DNA of 42,033 bases. Origin: Chloroherpetonaceae bacterium (GTDB lineage Bacteria > Bacteroidota > Chlorobiia > Chlorobiales > Thermochlorobacteraceae). The position numbers and the translations under genes are program-made. Every line of letters starts with the position of its first letter. Position 1 is the stretch's first letter. The DNA lies in NCBI GenBank assembly GCA_025055975.1, contig JANWWM010000030.1, forward strand, positions 1 to 42,033, given 5' to 3'. Shown here in pieces: positions 18,419 through 26,070 of the stretch. Under the pieces are notes generated by a model. It did not search any database and had not been told where the DNA came from. It saw nothing but the letters and a program-made list of their open reading frames with translations.

Positions 18419-19600
18419 TCAAAGCGTTTTGGGGTTGCCGCGTTCTCGGCGCAATTTTTCCGCCATCTCTTCCGTGATGCCGTGCGTGATTTTGAAGCCG
18501 AAACGCTCTCTCAAAAAGTCCTCGACGCGCACCCACTTGTCGCCCATCTTGATTTTCCCCGACCATGCGCAAATCGTTACCATTTCTTCGAGTTGCTTGA
18601 TTTTTTCGCTTTGCGCGGCGAGTTGCGCTTGTTTTTGCGCTTGCTCGACGGCGAACTGAATTTCAAGCGACTTGATTTTTTGATCCACATGCGCTCCAAA
18701 CTGGCGCTGATGCTCTTCCATAAACTTCTTGTAGCAGTCGAGGGCTTGTTTGTAGTCGCCTTCCTGCTCGTAGACTTGCGCTAGAAAGCGATAAGCGTTG
18801 GGCAAGTAAGTTCGGAAATTGCGTTCTTCGGCAACGCTTGCGCTTTCCAAATAGCACGCTTTCGCTTTGTCAAGCTCGTTGCGCGAAAAGTAAATGTCCC
18901 CAAGGTTGACGAGCGCGGCGGAAAGCGCGCCGACGTTTTGAGAAGATTTTGCCGCGCGAATGGCGCGTTCAAGCCACTCGATCGCTTTCTCCTTTTCGTT
19001 CAGAGCCGAATAACACGTGCCGACATTAGCAAGACAATCCGCGACGCTATGTGCGTTGCCGAGCTTTTCTTGTTGGTCGAGCGCGTTGAGGTAGTACAAA
19101 AGAGCGTTTTGAGGATCTCGCTTGTAGAAGTAGCCCGAACCAATGTTCATCAGCGTAACGGCGATGGCGTAGCGTTTTTCGCCCAAAAGATGCCCGTCGG
19201 GCGCGGACGTCAGCAGCGAAAGCGCTTCTTGAAGCGTTTGAATGCCCTGGTCGAGTTGTTGCAAGACAATGTAGACGCAACCAATCGTTTTCAGCGCGTC
19301 GCCTTTTCCGAAATCGTCGTTGAGCGCGGAGAACAACTGATGCGCTTCTTGCGCTTTCTCAAACGCTTGGTCATACTGACCCAGTCGAAAATGCGCATGC
19401 GATTGCACGATCAGCGCGGTGGCGGTTCCCAAAGAATCCGCGATCGAGCGAGCGATCTTTTCCGCTTCTTGCGCAAGAGACAAAGATTCCTCTGGAACGT
19501 AGCGTTTCTCCTTTGCCGCGTCAATAAACTTCTGAATGCTCGCTTGGTCGAAGGAAAAAGCAGTCTCTCTGTTAGGCGAACAAGATGAAGAAGATGTCAT
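18419..19600 (-). CDS. Tetratricopeptide-repeat protein
   Basis: A 393-residue protein made mostly of TPR helices, seen as repeated patterns such as ALYYLNALDQQEKLG, AIEWLERAI and AKACYLESASVAEE from about residue 40 to 290. A coiled coil follows (EQAQKQAQLAAQSEKIKQLEEM). The C-terminal 60 residues (WSGKIKMGDKWVRVEDFLRERFGFKITHGITEEMAEKL) look like a short regulatory or partner-binding domain. No kinase, cyclase or DNA-binding domain is present, and no signal peptide, so it is probably a cytoplasmic scaffold. It lies 28 bp after the gene at 19629-19982 and its stop codon region abuts the convergent GlcF-like gene. Confidence 0.85.
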   Translation of the reverse strand: MTSSSSCSPNRETAFSFDQASIQKFIDAAKEKRYVPEESLSLAQEAEKIARSIADSLGTATALIVQSHAHFRLGQYDQAFEKAQEAHQLFSALNDDFGKGDALKTIGCVYIVLQQLDQGIQTLQEALSLLTSAPDGHLLGEKRYAIAVTLMNIGSGYFYKRDPQNALLYYLNALDQQEKLGNAHSVADCLANVGTCYSALNEKEKAIEWLERAIRAAKSSQNVGALSAALVNLGDIYFSRNELDKAKACYLESASVAEERNFRTYLPNAYRFLAQVYEQEGDYKQALDCYKKFMEEHQRQFGAHVDQKIKSLEIQFAVEQAQKQAQLAAQSEKIKQLEEMVTICAWSGKIKMGDKWVRVEDFLRERFGFKITHGITEEMAEKLRRERGNPKTL

Positions 19601-19628
19601 GCCAAAGCGTTCAATGTCCAGTCAATCC

Positions 19629-19982
19629 CTACTGCGATTTGAAGTCCACGCCTTGCGATTGAGCGAGTTTCGTAACCAATTTCTCGATGATGGCGACGCG
19701 ATCGACGCTATCGGCTTTGAGTTTGGTATAAACTTCCAAATAAGCTTTTTTGCGCTCGGCTTCGAAGGCGGCTAATCTCACTTCATACTCCGCGATCGCT
19801 TCGTCAATGCTCTTGGAAGCGGGCTTGTAAAATTTCGGACGGTCTCGATCCCAAATCGCGTCGCTTTCGCGCGCGACGAGTTCCGCGTAGCGAAACGTAA
19901 TGTCAAACAGTTCGTTGATTTGCGTTCGCAATTCCTTCCATTCGTCTTGCGTTAAAACGGATTGTTGATGAGCGGTTTGCAT
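19629..19982 (-). CDS. Small coiled-coil protein of unknown function
   Basis: A 117-residue, strongly charged and mostly helical product (DEWKELRTQINELFDI, IDEAIAEYEVRLAAFEAERKKAY). It has no signal peptide, membrane helix or cysteine. I chose the ATG at 19982; the longer TTG start at 20036 would add 18 unlike residues. It precedes the TPR gene by 28 bp on the same strand, so the two are probably one transcript and perhaps partners. No family recognised. Confidence 0.7.
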   Translation of the reverse strand: MQTAHQQSVLTQDEWKELRTQINELFDITFRYAELVARESDAIWDRDRPKFYKPASKSIDEAIAEYEVRLAAFEAERKKAYLEVYTKLKADSVDRVAIIEKLVTKLAQSQGVDFKSQ

Positions 19983-20141
19983 TGGCGTGAGTTTGGTGAA
20001 AAAATTTGAGGCGGAAAATACATAAACGTCTCGCAAAAAAGAAAATCAACGAGAAAACGCGCGGAGCGCGAGCAAAGCGCAGGCGCCGACAAAAGCCAAG
20101 TCAAGATTCGGTTTAAGCGTTTGCGTTGAAAAAACTTCGTC

Positions 20142-20183
20142 GCAAAACAAAAGTGGGTAGCCCCCCTAACTAGGCTACCCACT
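20142..20183 (-). terminator. Terminator-like hairpin pointing away from smpB
   Basis: A perfect 11-bp stem AGTGGGTAGCC / GGCTACCCACT with a 10-nt loop. On the minus strand it is followed by TTTGTTTTGCG, so it looks like an intrinsic terminator for minus-strand transcription. No annotated minus-strand gene ends just before it: the nearest upstream minus gene, asnS, ends 730 bp away with smpB between. It may end a short untranslated RNA from about 20290-20150. Confidence 0.5.
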
Positions 20184-20283
20184 GCGGCTGGAGAGAAGTG
20201 AATGAAGACTGTCAATTTAAACGTCAATTTTTATGCCAATGAACGACGGGAAAAGTTTTTCTTCAAAAACCGTTGATTTTCGC

Positions 20284-20291
20284 TATCATTG
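20284..20291 (+). promoter_or_regulatory. Candidate -7 element upstream of smpB
   Basis: TATCATTG differs at one base from TAnnTTTG. The same octamer occurs on the other strand before the gene at 23538. No matching TTTG box was found 19-21 bases upstream, so this is weak. Confidence 0.35.
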
Positions 20292-20366
20292 ACGATTTTC
20301 AACGTCGCGCAAACGTTTTTTGCGGAGAAAATTCTTACCGCTCTGAACGTTTTTCTACGCATCGCA

Positions 20367-20837
20367 ATGGCTCAAAAAACGACGCGCAAAGCCGCCTACG
20401 TCAAATCCATCTTGAATCGCAAGGCGCGATTCGAGTATGAAATTCTGGACGTGTACGAGGCGGGCATTGAACTCAAAGGCACGGAGGTCAAATCGATTCG
20501 GCAGGGCAAGGCGAGTTTGGACGAAAGTTTCGCCATCATTCATCGCGGGGAGGTTTTCTTAGAGAATATGCAAATCACGCCGTACGAACTCGGCACAGTG
20601 GAAAATCACGACCCGAAACGCTCGCGCAAATTGCTGTTGCATCGTGAAGAAATCGAGAAACTGCGCCTCAAAGTCTCCGAAAAAGGCTTGACGCTCATTC
20701 CGCTCAAACTTTACTTCAACGACAAGGGCAAGGCGAAAATCGAGCTGGCGCTCGCTCGCGGCAAGAAACTTCACGACAAGCGCGAAAGCATCAAGAAACG
20801 CGACATGGAGCGCGAACTGCGTCGCGGGGAAGATTAG
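20367..20837 (+). CDS. smpB: SsrA-binding protein
   Basis: SmpB delivers tmRNA to stalled ribosomes in trans-translation. The 156-residue product has the OB-fold core ([41 protein letters not shown]) and the conserved [25 protein letters not shown] segment. A basic C-terminal tail ([13 protein letters not shown]) enters the mRNA channel. I chose the ATG at 20367 (MAQKTTRK); the upstream frame from 20289 is not family-like. It stands alone, convergent with asnS. The tmRNA gene itself was not found in this window. Confidence 0.97.
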   Translation: MAQKTTRKAAYVKSILNRKARFEYEILDVYEAGIELKGTEVKSIRQGKASLDESFAIIHRGEVFLENMQITPYELGTVENHDPKRSRKLLLHREEIEKLRLKVSEKGLTLIPLKLYFNDKGKAKIELALARGKKLHDKRESIKKRDMERELRRGED

Positions 20838-20879
20838 CGCGCGACGAAAAGTCCAGCGCAGGCGTTTTCGCCGTCGCTT

Positions 20880-20905
20880 CGCGCTCGCTCGCCACGACGA
20901 GCGCG
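20880..20905. terminator. Hairpin between convergent smpB and asnS
   Basis: An 8-bp perfect stem CGCGCTCG / CGAGCGCG with a 10-nt loop in the 80-bp gap between the two convergent genes. It has no T-tract on either side, so it is at best a weak bidirectional terminator. Confidence 0.3.
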
Positions 20906-20917
20906 TCAAAGGCGACT

Positions 20918-22261
20918 TTACGGCGTGTTGCGGTAAATCATTCGCGGGTAGGGAATCGTCTCGCGGATGTGCTCCGTGCCGCAAATCCAAGCCACCGTGC
21001 GTTCCAAGCCAAGTCCGAAGCCCGAATGCGGCACGCTGCCGTATCGGCGCAAATCCAAGAACCATTGAAAGACGTCTTCGGGCAACTTTTCGCGGCGAAT
21101 TCTCTCCAACAAGAGTTCCAAGTTGTCCTCGCGTTGACTGCCTCCGATGATTTCGCCATAGCCTTCGGGCGCGAGCATATCCATTGCCAAAACGACCTTT
21201 GGATTTTGAGGGTCGCGCTTCATATAGAACGCCTTGACTTCCGTCGGATAGTGGTGAATGATGCACGGCTTTTCAAAGCGTTTCATAATGGCTTCTTCTT
21301 GCGGCGCGCCGAAGTCTTCCCCCCACGGAAAATCGATTTGCGTTTCCGTTCCGTCCGCGTTTTTCTTGATGAGTTTGACGCCGTTTTCGTTCAGCCACTT
21401 GACCGCTTCGTCGTAGGAAAGGCGGTGAAACGGGCGCGTGATTTTTTCGAGCTTCGACGTGTCGCGCTCCAAAATTTTCAGTTCTTCTTTTCGGCGTTCC
21501 AACGCGCGTTGCACGATGTATTCGACGAACTCTTCCGCCAAGTCCATATTCATTTCGAGGTCGTAGTAAGCCATTTCAGGCTCGACCATCCAGAACTCCG
21601 TCAGGTGTCGGCGCGTCTTGGATTTTTCGGCGCGAAAGACGGGACCGAACACGTAGATCTTTCCAAACGCCATCGCGCTGGCTTCGCCGTAGAGTTGCCC
21701 CGATTGCGTCAGGTAGGCTTTGCCCAAATCGAAGTAATCGAGCTCGAAAAGCGTCGTCGTGCCTTCGGCGGCGTTGGGCGTGATGATGGGCGAATCGACG
21801 AGGGTGAAATCGCGCGCGTTGAAGAAATCCCGAATCGCGTTGATGACTTCGTGGCGGATTCGCATGATCGCCCATTGGCGTTTGGAGCGAAGCCAAAGAT
21901 GTCGTCGGTCGGCGAGAAACTCAATGCCGTGTTCTTTCGGCGTAATCGGGTATTCTTCGGCGATTTGAACGATTTGCAAGTCGCTCACGTGCAGTTCGCA
22001 AACTCCTTCTTGCTTCGGGTGCTTGGCGACCGTTCCCGTTACGATGATGGAACTTTCCTGCGTGAGTTTTCCGAAATCTTCCCAAACCTTTTCGCTCACG
22101 TCTTTTTTGGAGACCACGCCTTGCACGATGCCCGTGCCGTCGCGCAGTTCGGGAAACATCAGTTTGCCCGACGAGCGAATGTTGTAGAGCCAACCTTTGA
22201 TGGTTACGGTTTCTCCGACGCATTCGTTGAGATGCGAGATGTAGACGTGCTTTGCGGACAT
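20918..22261 (-). CDS. asnS: Asparaginyl-tRNA synthetase
   Basis: Charges tRNA-Asn with asparagine, a class IIb synthetase of 447 residues. The N-terminal anticodon-binding OB fold ([26 protein letters not shown]) precedes the catalytic core. Motif 2 reads [19 protein letters not shown] and motif 3 [24 protein letters not shown] is also typical of AsnRS. It ends the run small basic protein, ppa, membrane protein, asnS, 24 bp after the membrane-protein gene. Its presence means tRNA-Asn need not be made by amidation of Asp-tRNA, though amidation genes could exist elsewhere. Confidence 0.97.
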   Translation of the reverse strand: MSAKHVYISHLNECVGETVTIKGWLYNIRSSGKLMFPELRDGTGIVQGVVSKKDVSEKVWEDFGKLTQESSIIVTGTVAKHPKQEGVCELHVSDLQIVQIAEEYPITPKEHGIEFLADRRHLWLRSKRQWAIMRIRHEVINAIRDFFNARDFTLVDSPIITPNAAEGTTTLFELDYFDLGKAYLTQSGQLYGEASAMAFGKIYVFGPVFRAEKSKTRRHLTEFWMVEPEMAYYDLEMNMDLAEEFVEYIVQRALERRKEELKILERDTSKLEKITRPFHRLSYDEAVKWLNENGVKLIKKNADGTETQIDFPWGEDFGAPQEEAIMKRFEKPCIIHHYPTEVKAFYMKRDPQNPKVVLAMDMLAPEGYGEIIGGSQREDNLELLLERIRREKLPEDVFQWFLDLRRYGSVPHSGFGLGLERTVAWICGTEHIRETIPYPRMIYRNTP

Positions 22262-22285
22262 TTGAGACGAGATGAATTGAAGAGT

Positions 22286-22756
22286 TTACGCTTGCGGAGG
22301 CGGCGTCAGAATCGCATAGCGTCCCGCGAAGAGAAACATTAGGGCAAAGAGCGCGAGCAGAAGATTCAGGAGCGAGCCAAACGTGAAGAACGTGCCGTGA
22401 AAGACCATCGCGTCGACGAAACGATTGCCCGCGACGAGAAGCGTCACGTAGAACCCCGCTCGATACGGCGTTTCCGAAAGGCGAATCGTGCCGACGGCGC
22501 AAAGCGCTTCGAGCGCGCCGACTCCCGCCAGCATCAGAGACGAGAGTTTCGCCTTGTCCAAATCGATGTCCTTGAATCGTTCCGCCAAGAACGCTTCGTC
22601 GCGCAAGAGGACATATGCGCCTTCAATCACGCACGCCGAACCCATGATGCCCATAATGAGCGAGGCGAAGAAAATCGCGCCAAGCGACTTTTTGCGAATG
22701 ATGGCTTGCGCTTCGGGCGAAAGATCTTCAAAGCGTTTGCGCTTCGGTTCCGACAT
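22286..22756 (-). CDS. Four-helix membrane protein, unknown
   Basis: A 156-residue product with a charged cytoplasmic N-terminus (MSEPKRKRFEDLSPEAQAI) and four predicted membrane helices (AIFFASLIMGIMGSACVIEGAY, LSSLMLAGVGALEALCAVGTI, AGFYVTLLVAGNRFVDAM and FGSLLNLLLALFALMFLFAG). No family recognised. Its ATG overlaps the ppa stop codon in the sequence TAATG, so translation is probably coupled to ppa. asnS follows by 24 bp. Confidence 0.8.
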   Translation of the reverse strand: MSEPKRKRFEDLSPEAQAIIRKKSLGAIFFASLIMGIMGSACVIEGAYVLLRDEAFLAERFKDIDLDKAKLSSLMLAGVGALEALCAVGTIRLSETPYRAGFYVTLLVAGNRFVDAMVFHGTFFTFGSLLNLLLALFALMFLFAGRYAILTPPPQA

Positions 22757-23355
22757 TATGCCGTGGCTTTTTTGAGCGGTTTGGGCTTGGAAGGTTTCGT
22801 CGCTTTTCCGTTTTGATTCTTTTTCAGCAAGGCTTTCGCGTCGTTCAAACGCTCGACCGCCGTGATGATGGCGCGCTCGGCGACGAAGAAATCGTGCCAG
22901 CCGAAACTCTCGACGTGCTTGCCTTCGAGTTGCTTGTAGACCGTGAAGAAATGCTCGATTTCGCTCGGCAGATGCGGCGGCAGGTCGGCGAGTTTGCGGA
23001 CGTTGTTGTAAATCGGGTCGTTGACGGGCACGGAAAGCACTTTGTCGTCGATGCCCTTGTCGTCGCGCATTTTGAGCAAGCCGACGGGGCGCACTTCAAT
23101 CAGGCAACCCGTGAAGGTCGCGCCATGCGTCATCACCATCACATCGAGCGGGTCGCCGTCCTCGGCAAGCGTGTTCGGAATGAAACCGTAGGCGGTCGGA
23201 TAATGCACCGACGCATACAAAACGCGATCGAGCTTGAAAACGCCAAGTTCAGGGTCGTATTCGTATTTGTTTCTCTCGCCTTTGGGAACTTCAATGACGG
23301 CGTTGACCTCTTTCGGAACTCGCTTTCCGACGGGCAGCGATTTGTAATCGAGCAT
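22756..23355 (-). CDS. ppa: Inorganic pyrophosphatase, family I
   Basis: Hydrolyses pyrophosphate, driving biosynthetic reactions including tRNA charging by the nearby asnS. At 199 residues it is slightly longer than E. coli Ppa because of a lysine-rich C-terminal tail. The metal-binding motif EDGDPLDVMV is present, with VPKGERNKYEYD, GFIPNTLAEDGDPLD and VNDPIYNNV. A hairpin at 23392-23415 lies 36 bp before the start codon. The gene ends in TAATG, shared with the next gene. Confidence 0.97.
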   Translation of the reverse strand: MLDYKSLPVGKRVPKEVNAVIEVPKGERNKYEYDPELGVFKLDRVLYASVHYPTAYGFIPNTLAEDGDPLDVMVMTHGATFTGCLIEVRPVGLLKMRDDKGIDDKVLSVPVNDPIYNNVRKLADLPPHLPSEIEHFFTVYKQLEGKHVESFGWHDFFVAERAIITAVERLNDAKALLKKNQNGKATKPSKPKPLKKATA

Positions 23356-23386
23356 TGCGACGGTTCGTTTGACGATTGCGAAAGGA

Positions 23387-23415
23387 ACGAAAAACTCTGC
23401 GTCGTGGCAGAGTTT
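23387..23415 (-). terminator. Terminator or attenuator between the small basic gene and ppa
   Basis: On the minus strand a perfect 9-bp stem AAACTCTGC / GCAGAGTTT with a 6-nt loop is followed by TTCGTTCC, so five T in a row end the stem. It lies 9 bp after the stop of the 37-residue gene and 36 bp before the ppa ATG. The gap is too short for a separate promoter after the hairpin. Confidence 0.65.
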
Positions 23416-23424
23416 GAAACTGCG

Positions 23425-23538
23425 TTACTTCGACTTCTTTTTGCTTTTCGCTTGCTCCATCGCGGCTTTGCGCTTGGCTTTCATTCGGGCGATGGCTTTG
23501 CGATGCTTTTTGGCGACGAGCTTGTCTTTCTTGTTCAT
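23425..23538 (-). CDS. 37-residue lysine-rich basic protein
   Basis: The product starts MNKKDKLVAKKHRKAI and ends AKSKKKSK; about half of its residues are Lys or Arg. This suggests RNA or ribosome binding, like other tiny basic ribosome-associated proteins, but I recognise no family. I chose the ATG at 23538 because the longer frame from 23643 crosses the divergent promoter region. It has a -7-like box TATCATTG at 23577-23570 and is followed by the hairpin at 23387-23415 and then ppa. Confidence 0.6.
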   Translation of the reverse strand: MNKKDKLVAKKHRKAIARMKAKRKAAMEQAKSKKKSK

Positions 23539-23569
23539 TGCGAGAAAGAAAGGTTGAAACGTTGAGCGG

Positions 23570-23577
23570 CAATGATA
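23570..23577 (-). promoter_or_regulatory. Candidate -7 element of the small basic gene / ppa / asnS run
   Basis: TATCATTG followed by CCGCTC on the minus strand resembles the ffh promoter box TATCTTTGCCGCCC (one mismatch in the octamer). It would place transcription start about 25 bp before the ATG at 23538. No clear -33 box was found. Confidence 0.4.
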
Positions 23578-23640
23578 CGAATTTTCTTCTGAATTCGCAG
23601 CGACGCGGCGGCAAGGGGTTGCGACGTGTCCAAGCGCGCG

Positions 23641-23743
23641 CAAGGAATCCTCGCATTGCGAATTGCGGAGTTCGGATTGGGATTGCGAATTGCGCTTCCG
23701 CGATTCTCAATTCTCGCTCCTCGCTTCTCTCGAATGGAATGAC
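23641..23743 (-). repeat. Degenerate copy of the repeat family, reverse
   Basis: It starts at CAAGGAATCCTCG, retains GATTGCGAATTGCG core words twice and the CTCAATTCTCGCTCCTCGCTTCTC segment in part, and ends GGAATGAC. Both arms are decayed. It lies in the divergent gap between the small basic gene and the EIIA gene. Confidence 0.7.
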
Positions 23744-23893
23744 GTTGCTTCTTCGTCGTTATTCCGAGCCAAAGCGCTGGCGAGCGTTTCTTCTTGCCAT
23801 TCCGAGCGAAGCGATGGCGAATGCCGATTTTTCAAGCGCGTTGGAGACTGGCGTCGTCTCTGCGATTGGGAGCGTTCTTGGAAAGCGTTTGCG

Positions 23894-23901
23894 TATATTT
23901 G
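23894..23901 (+). promoter_or_regulatory. -7 element of the ptsN-hisS operon
   Basis: TATATTTG fits TAnnTTTG exactly. It is followed by CGCCCTTTGA, closely matching the bases after the ffh box (TATCTTTG then CCGCCCTTTGA). It lies 24 bp before the ATG at 23925. No TTTG lies at 19-21 bases upstream. Confidence 0.5.
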
Positions 23902-23924
23902 CGCCCTTTGAAAAAAGCTGCGAC

Positions 23925-24395
23925 ATGAGACTGACCGAAATCATTTCGGACAAACACATCGCGTTGGGAATGGAAGCCAAGTCCAAAGGCGACGTGATTG
24001 ACAAGATGTTAACCCTAATTTCATCGCACCCCAGCGTTGCGGATGCGGGCAAGTTGCGAGACGACGTGTGGAAGCGCGAAAAGGAAATGTCGACGGGAAT
24101 CGGAAAAAAGGTCGCTTTGCCGCACGCCAAAACCAACGCGGTCGGCGCGCCAGTTCTCGCCTTCGCCACGCTGAAAAAAGCCGTCGAGTTTGAATCGATT
24201 GATGGCGAGCCGGTCAACATCGTGTTTCTTCTCGCCACGCCCGAAGCGATGCTTACCCAACATCTCAAACTGTTGAGCCGCATCTCGCGCCTCGTCGCCG
24301 CCGAAGCCGTCCGCGAAAAGCTCGTTGCCGCAAAGGAAGTCTCGGAGGTCGTCGAGCTCTTCAAAGAAGAGGAAAAAGTTTATCCCGACATTTGA
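23925..24395 (+). CDS. PTS EIIA (PtsN-like) domain protein
   Basis: A 156-residue stand-alone EIIA domain of the fructose/nitrogen-PTS type. The phosphorylated His67 lies in ALPHAKTNAV. GIGKKVALPHAK and HLKLLSRISRLVAAEAVREKL are also typical. Without sugar permease genes nearby, a regulatory role is more likely than sugar uptake. I chose the ATG at 23925 (MRLTEIISDKHI) because the frame extends upstream through the degenerate repeat without homology. hisS follows after 27 bp, so the two share a transcript. Confidence 0.93.
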   Translation: MRLTEIISDKHIALGMEAKSKGDVIDKMLTLISSHPSVADAGKLRDDVWKREKEMSTGIGKKVALPHAKTNAVGAPVLAFATLKKAVEFESIDGEPVNIVFLLATPEAMLTQHLKLLSRISRLVAAEAVREKLVAAKEVSEVVELFKEEEKVYPDI

Positions 24396-24422
24396 ACGCG
24401 CAAAGTTCCAAGCCTGCCATCC

Positions 24423-25706
24423 ATGAAATTCCAGAGCGTCACGGGCACGAAAGATTTGCTCCCGTCTGAATCTTTCCTTTGGCAACGCATCGAGAACGTG
24501 GCGCGAAGCGTCTTCGAGCGATTTGGTTACGCCGAAATTCGCACGCCGGTTTTCGAAGACACCAACCTCTTTCTGCGCGGCATCGGCGAGACGACCGACA
24601 TCGTGGGCAAGGAAATGTACACCTTCAAGCCATCGCCCGATAGCGACGAATCGCTCACGCTTCGCCCCGAAATGACCGCCAGCGTGATGCGCGCCTATCT
24701 GCAACACGGGCTTGGCGGACAGTTTCCCGTCGTCAAGGTTTATTACATCGCCGAACTGTTCCGAAAAGAGCGTCCGCAAAAAGGGCGGTATCGTCAGTTT
24801 TGGCAATTGGGCGCGGAATGCATTGGCAGCGCGCTCCCCGAATCCGACGCGGAAATGATCGCGATGATGATGATGATCTACGACGAACTTGGCGTAACAA
24901 ACGCAACGCTGAAGCTCAACAGCCTCGGCGACGCGGAAACGCGAACGCGCTACCGAGCCGCCTTGCGCGACTACCTGCGACCCCATTACGAAAGGCTCGA
25001 TGCCGTCTCGAAAGAACGCTTCGAAAAAAATCCGCTTCGCATTTTGGATTCCAAAAATCCCGATCTGCAAGAAATCATCGCGGGCGCGCCGCGCATCTTG
25101 GACTACCTCGACGAAGAATCCAACGCGCATTTCGAAGCCGTCAGAACCTACCTCGATGAGCTTGGAATCGCATACTCGATCGACCATCGGCTCGTGAGAG
25201 GATTGGATTACTACTCGCGCACGGCGTTTGAACTCGTCAGCGCCGATCTGGGCGCGCAAGACGCGCTCGGCGGCGGCGGTCGCTACGACGGACTTGCCGA
25301 ACAACTCGGCTCGCCCAAACCCATTCCCGCCGTCGGCTTCGCTTCGGGCATTGAGCGGCTTTGGCTTGCGATGGAACGAGCAAACCTCTTGCGAAACATT
25401 CCGCAGAAAAAGCCCGACGTGATGCTCGTGGCGCAATCGACCAAAGCGCAAACTTGGATTATGAAAACCGCAAACGAATGGCGACGCAAAGGACTCGTGG
25501 TGGAGGTCGATTTGCTCCGACGAAGTCTCAAAGCCCAAATGCGCGAAGCCAATCGCTTGGGCGCGAAGTTCGCCGTCATCGCGGGCGAAAGCGAATTGCA
25601 AACGAGAAAATTCCAACTCAAAAATTTGCGCTCGTCGGAACAAACGGAGGTCGAGGAAGAGCGCCTGTTCGATGCCATCAAAGCGCAAGTCGTTGAAAGC
25701 CTCTGA
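24423..25706 (+). CDS. hisS: Histidyl-tRNA synthetase
   Basis: Charges tRNA-His; a class II synthetase of 427 residues, the usual bacterial length. The N-terminus FQSVTGTKDLLPSES, motif 2 (TLRPEMTASVMRAY, then FRKERPQKGRYRQFWQLGAE), the histidine A loop LVRGLDYYSRTAFE and motif 3 (GGGRYDGLAEQLG, GFASGIERL) are all present. The C-terminal anticodon-binding domain follows (about 330-420). It follows the EIIA gene by 27 bp; repeat elements follow it. Confidence 0.98.
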   Translation: MKFQSVTGTKDLLPSESFLWQRIENVARSVFERFGYAEIRTPVFEDTNLFLRGIGETTDIVGKEMYTFKPSPDSDESLTLRPEMTASVMRAYLQHGLGGQFPVVKVYYIAELFRKERPQKGRYRQFWQLGAECIGSALPESDAEMIAMMMMIYDELGVTNATLKLNSLGDAETRTRYRAALRDYLRPHYERLDAVSKERFEKNPLRILDSKNPDLQEIIAGAPRILDYLDEESNAHFEAVRTYLDELGIAYSIDHRLVRGLDYYSRTAFELVSADLGAQDALGGGGRYDGLAEQLGSPKPIPAVGFASGIERLWLAMERANLLRNIPQKKPDVMLVAQSTKAQTWIMKTANEWRRKGLVVEVDLLRRSLKAQMREANRLGAKFAVIAGESELQTRKFQLKNLRSSEQTEVEEERLFDAIKAQVVESL

Positions 25707-25777
25707 CCCCGAAATCGACTCGCTTTCCGAACCGTCGCGCATCGCTCCAAGCGAAAGCGCGCGAGCGTCTTGCGTTT

Positions 25778-25868
25778 GTCATTCGGAGCGAAGCGAGGAA
25801 TCCACAAAGATTGCGAATTGAACGCTCGCGCTTCTCTGAAATGGATTCTTCGCTCCGTTCAGAACGAC
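25778..25868 (-). repeat. Short copy of the repeat family, reverse
   Basis: A right-arm type start (GTCATTCGGAGCGAAGCGAG), a short core (GATTGCGAATTGAACGC) and a left-arm type end (TTCGCTCCGTTCAGAACGAC). The core is truncated, giving 91 bp in total. It lies in the 364-bp gap between hisS and lgt. Confidence 0.75.
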
Positions 25869-25925
25869 ATTGCCTTTTCCGTCATTCAAGTCTCGTTCTT
25901 GTTCGCTATCAAGCCGAAAAGCCTT

Positions 25926-25952
25926 GTCATTTCGAGCGCAAGCGAGGAACCC
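25926..25952 (-). repeat. Solo right arm of the repeat family
   Basis: GTCATTTCGAGCGCAAGCGAGG followed by AACCC, a slightly diverged single right arm about 60 bp after the short copy at 25778-25868. Confidence 0.65.
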
Positions 25953-25999
25953 AGAAGAATTGTCAACCGCGCTTAATGAAAAAATCCGACAAATGCAAG

Positions 26000-26028
26000 T
26001 TGACAGAAGCGGATTTGAGACTTAATTT
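26000..26028 (+). promoter_or_regulatory. Candidate promoter of lgt
   Basis: TTGACA (26000-26005) and TAATTT (26023-26028) are separated by 17 bases, a sigma-70-like spacing. The same TTG with TAATTTCT 20 bases later only weakly fits the Bacteroidota pattern. It is about 43 bp before the GTG start. Confidence 0.35.
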
Positions 26029-26070
26029 CTGCGCATCGCAACTTGAAGCGCATCACAAAACGAAGCAAAG

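Larger units (their letters stand above)
19983..20366. other. Divergent 384-bp intergenic region with a minus-strand terminator-like hairpin
   Basis: This is the only large gap without a copy of the repeat family. It holds the hairpin at 20152-20183 and a TATCATTG box at 20284-20291 that may serve smpB. No protein gene is supported. Confidence 0.6.

Noticed and set aside
20142-20291. SRP RNA, 6S RNA or tmRNA in the smpB upstream gap
   Set aside because: No conserved SRP Alu/GGAA tetraloop, no tmRNA tRNA-like ends with CCA, no long 6S-type bubble were visible.
23538-23924. N-terminal extension of the EIIA protein by 129 residues
   Set aside because: The extension runs through a degenerate repeat and a promoter box; the EIIA domain starts naturally at MRLTEIIS.
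24021-25742. 573-codon minus-strand frame antisense to hisS
   Set aside because: hisS on the plus strand has every family motif; the antisense translation is rich in Arg, Phe and His and has no recognisable domain.
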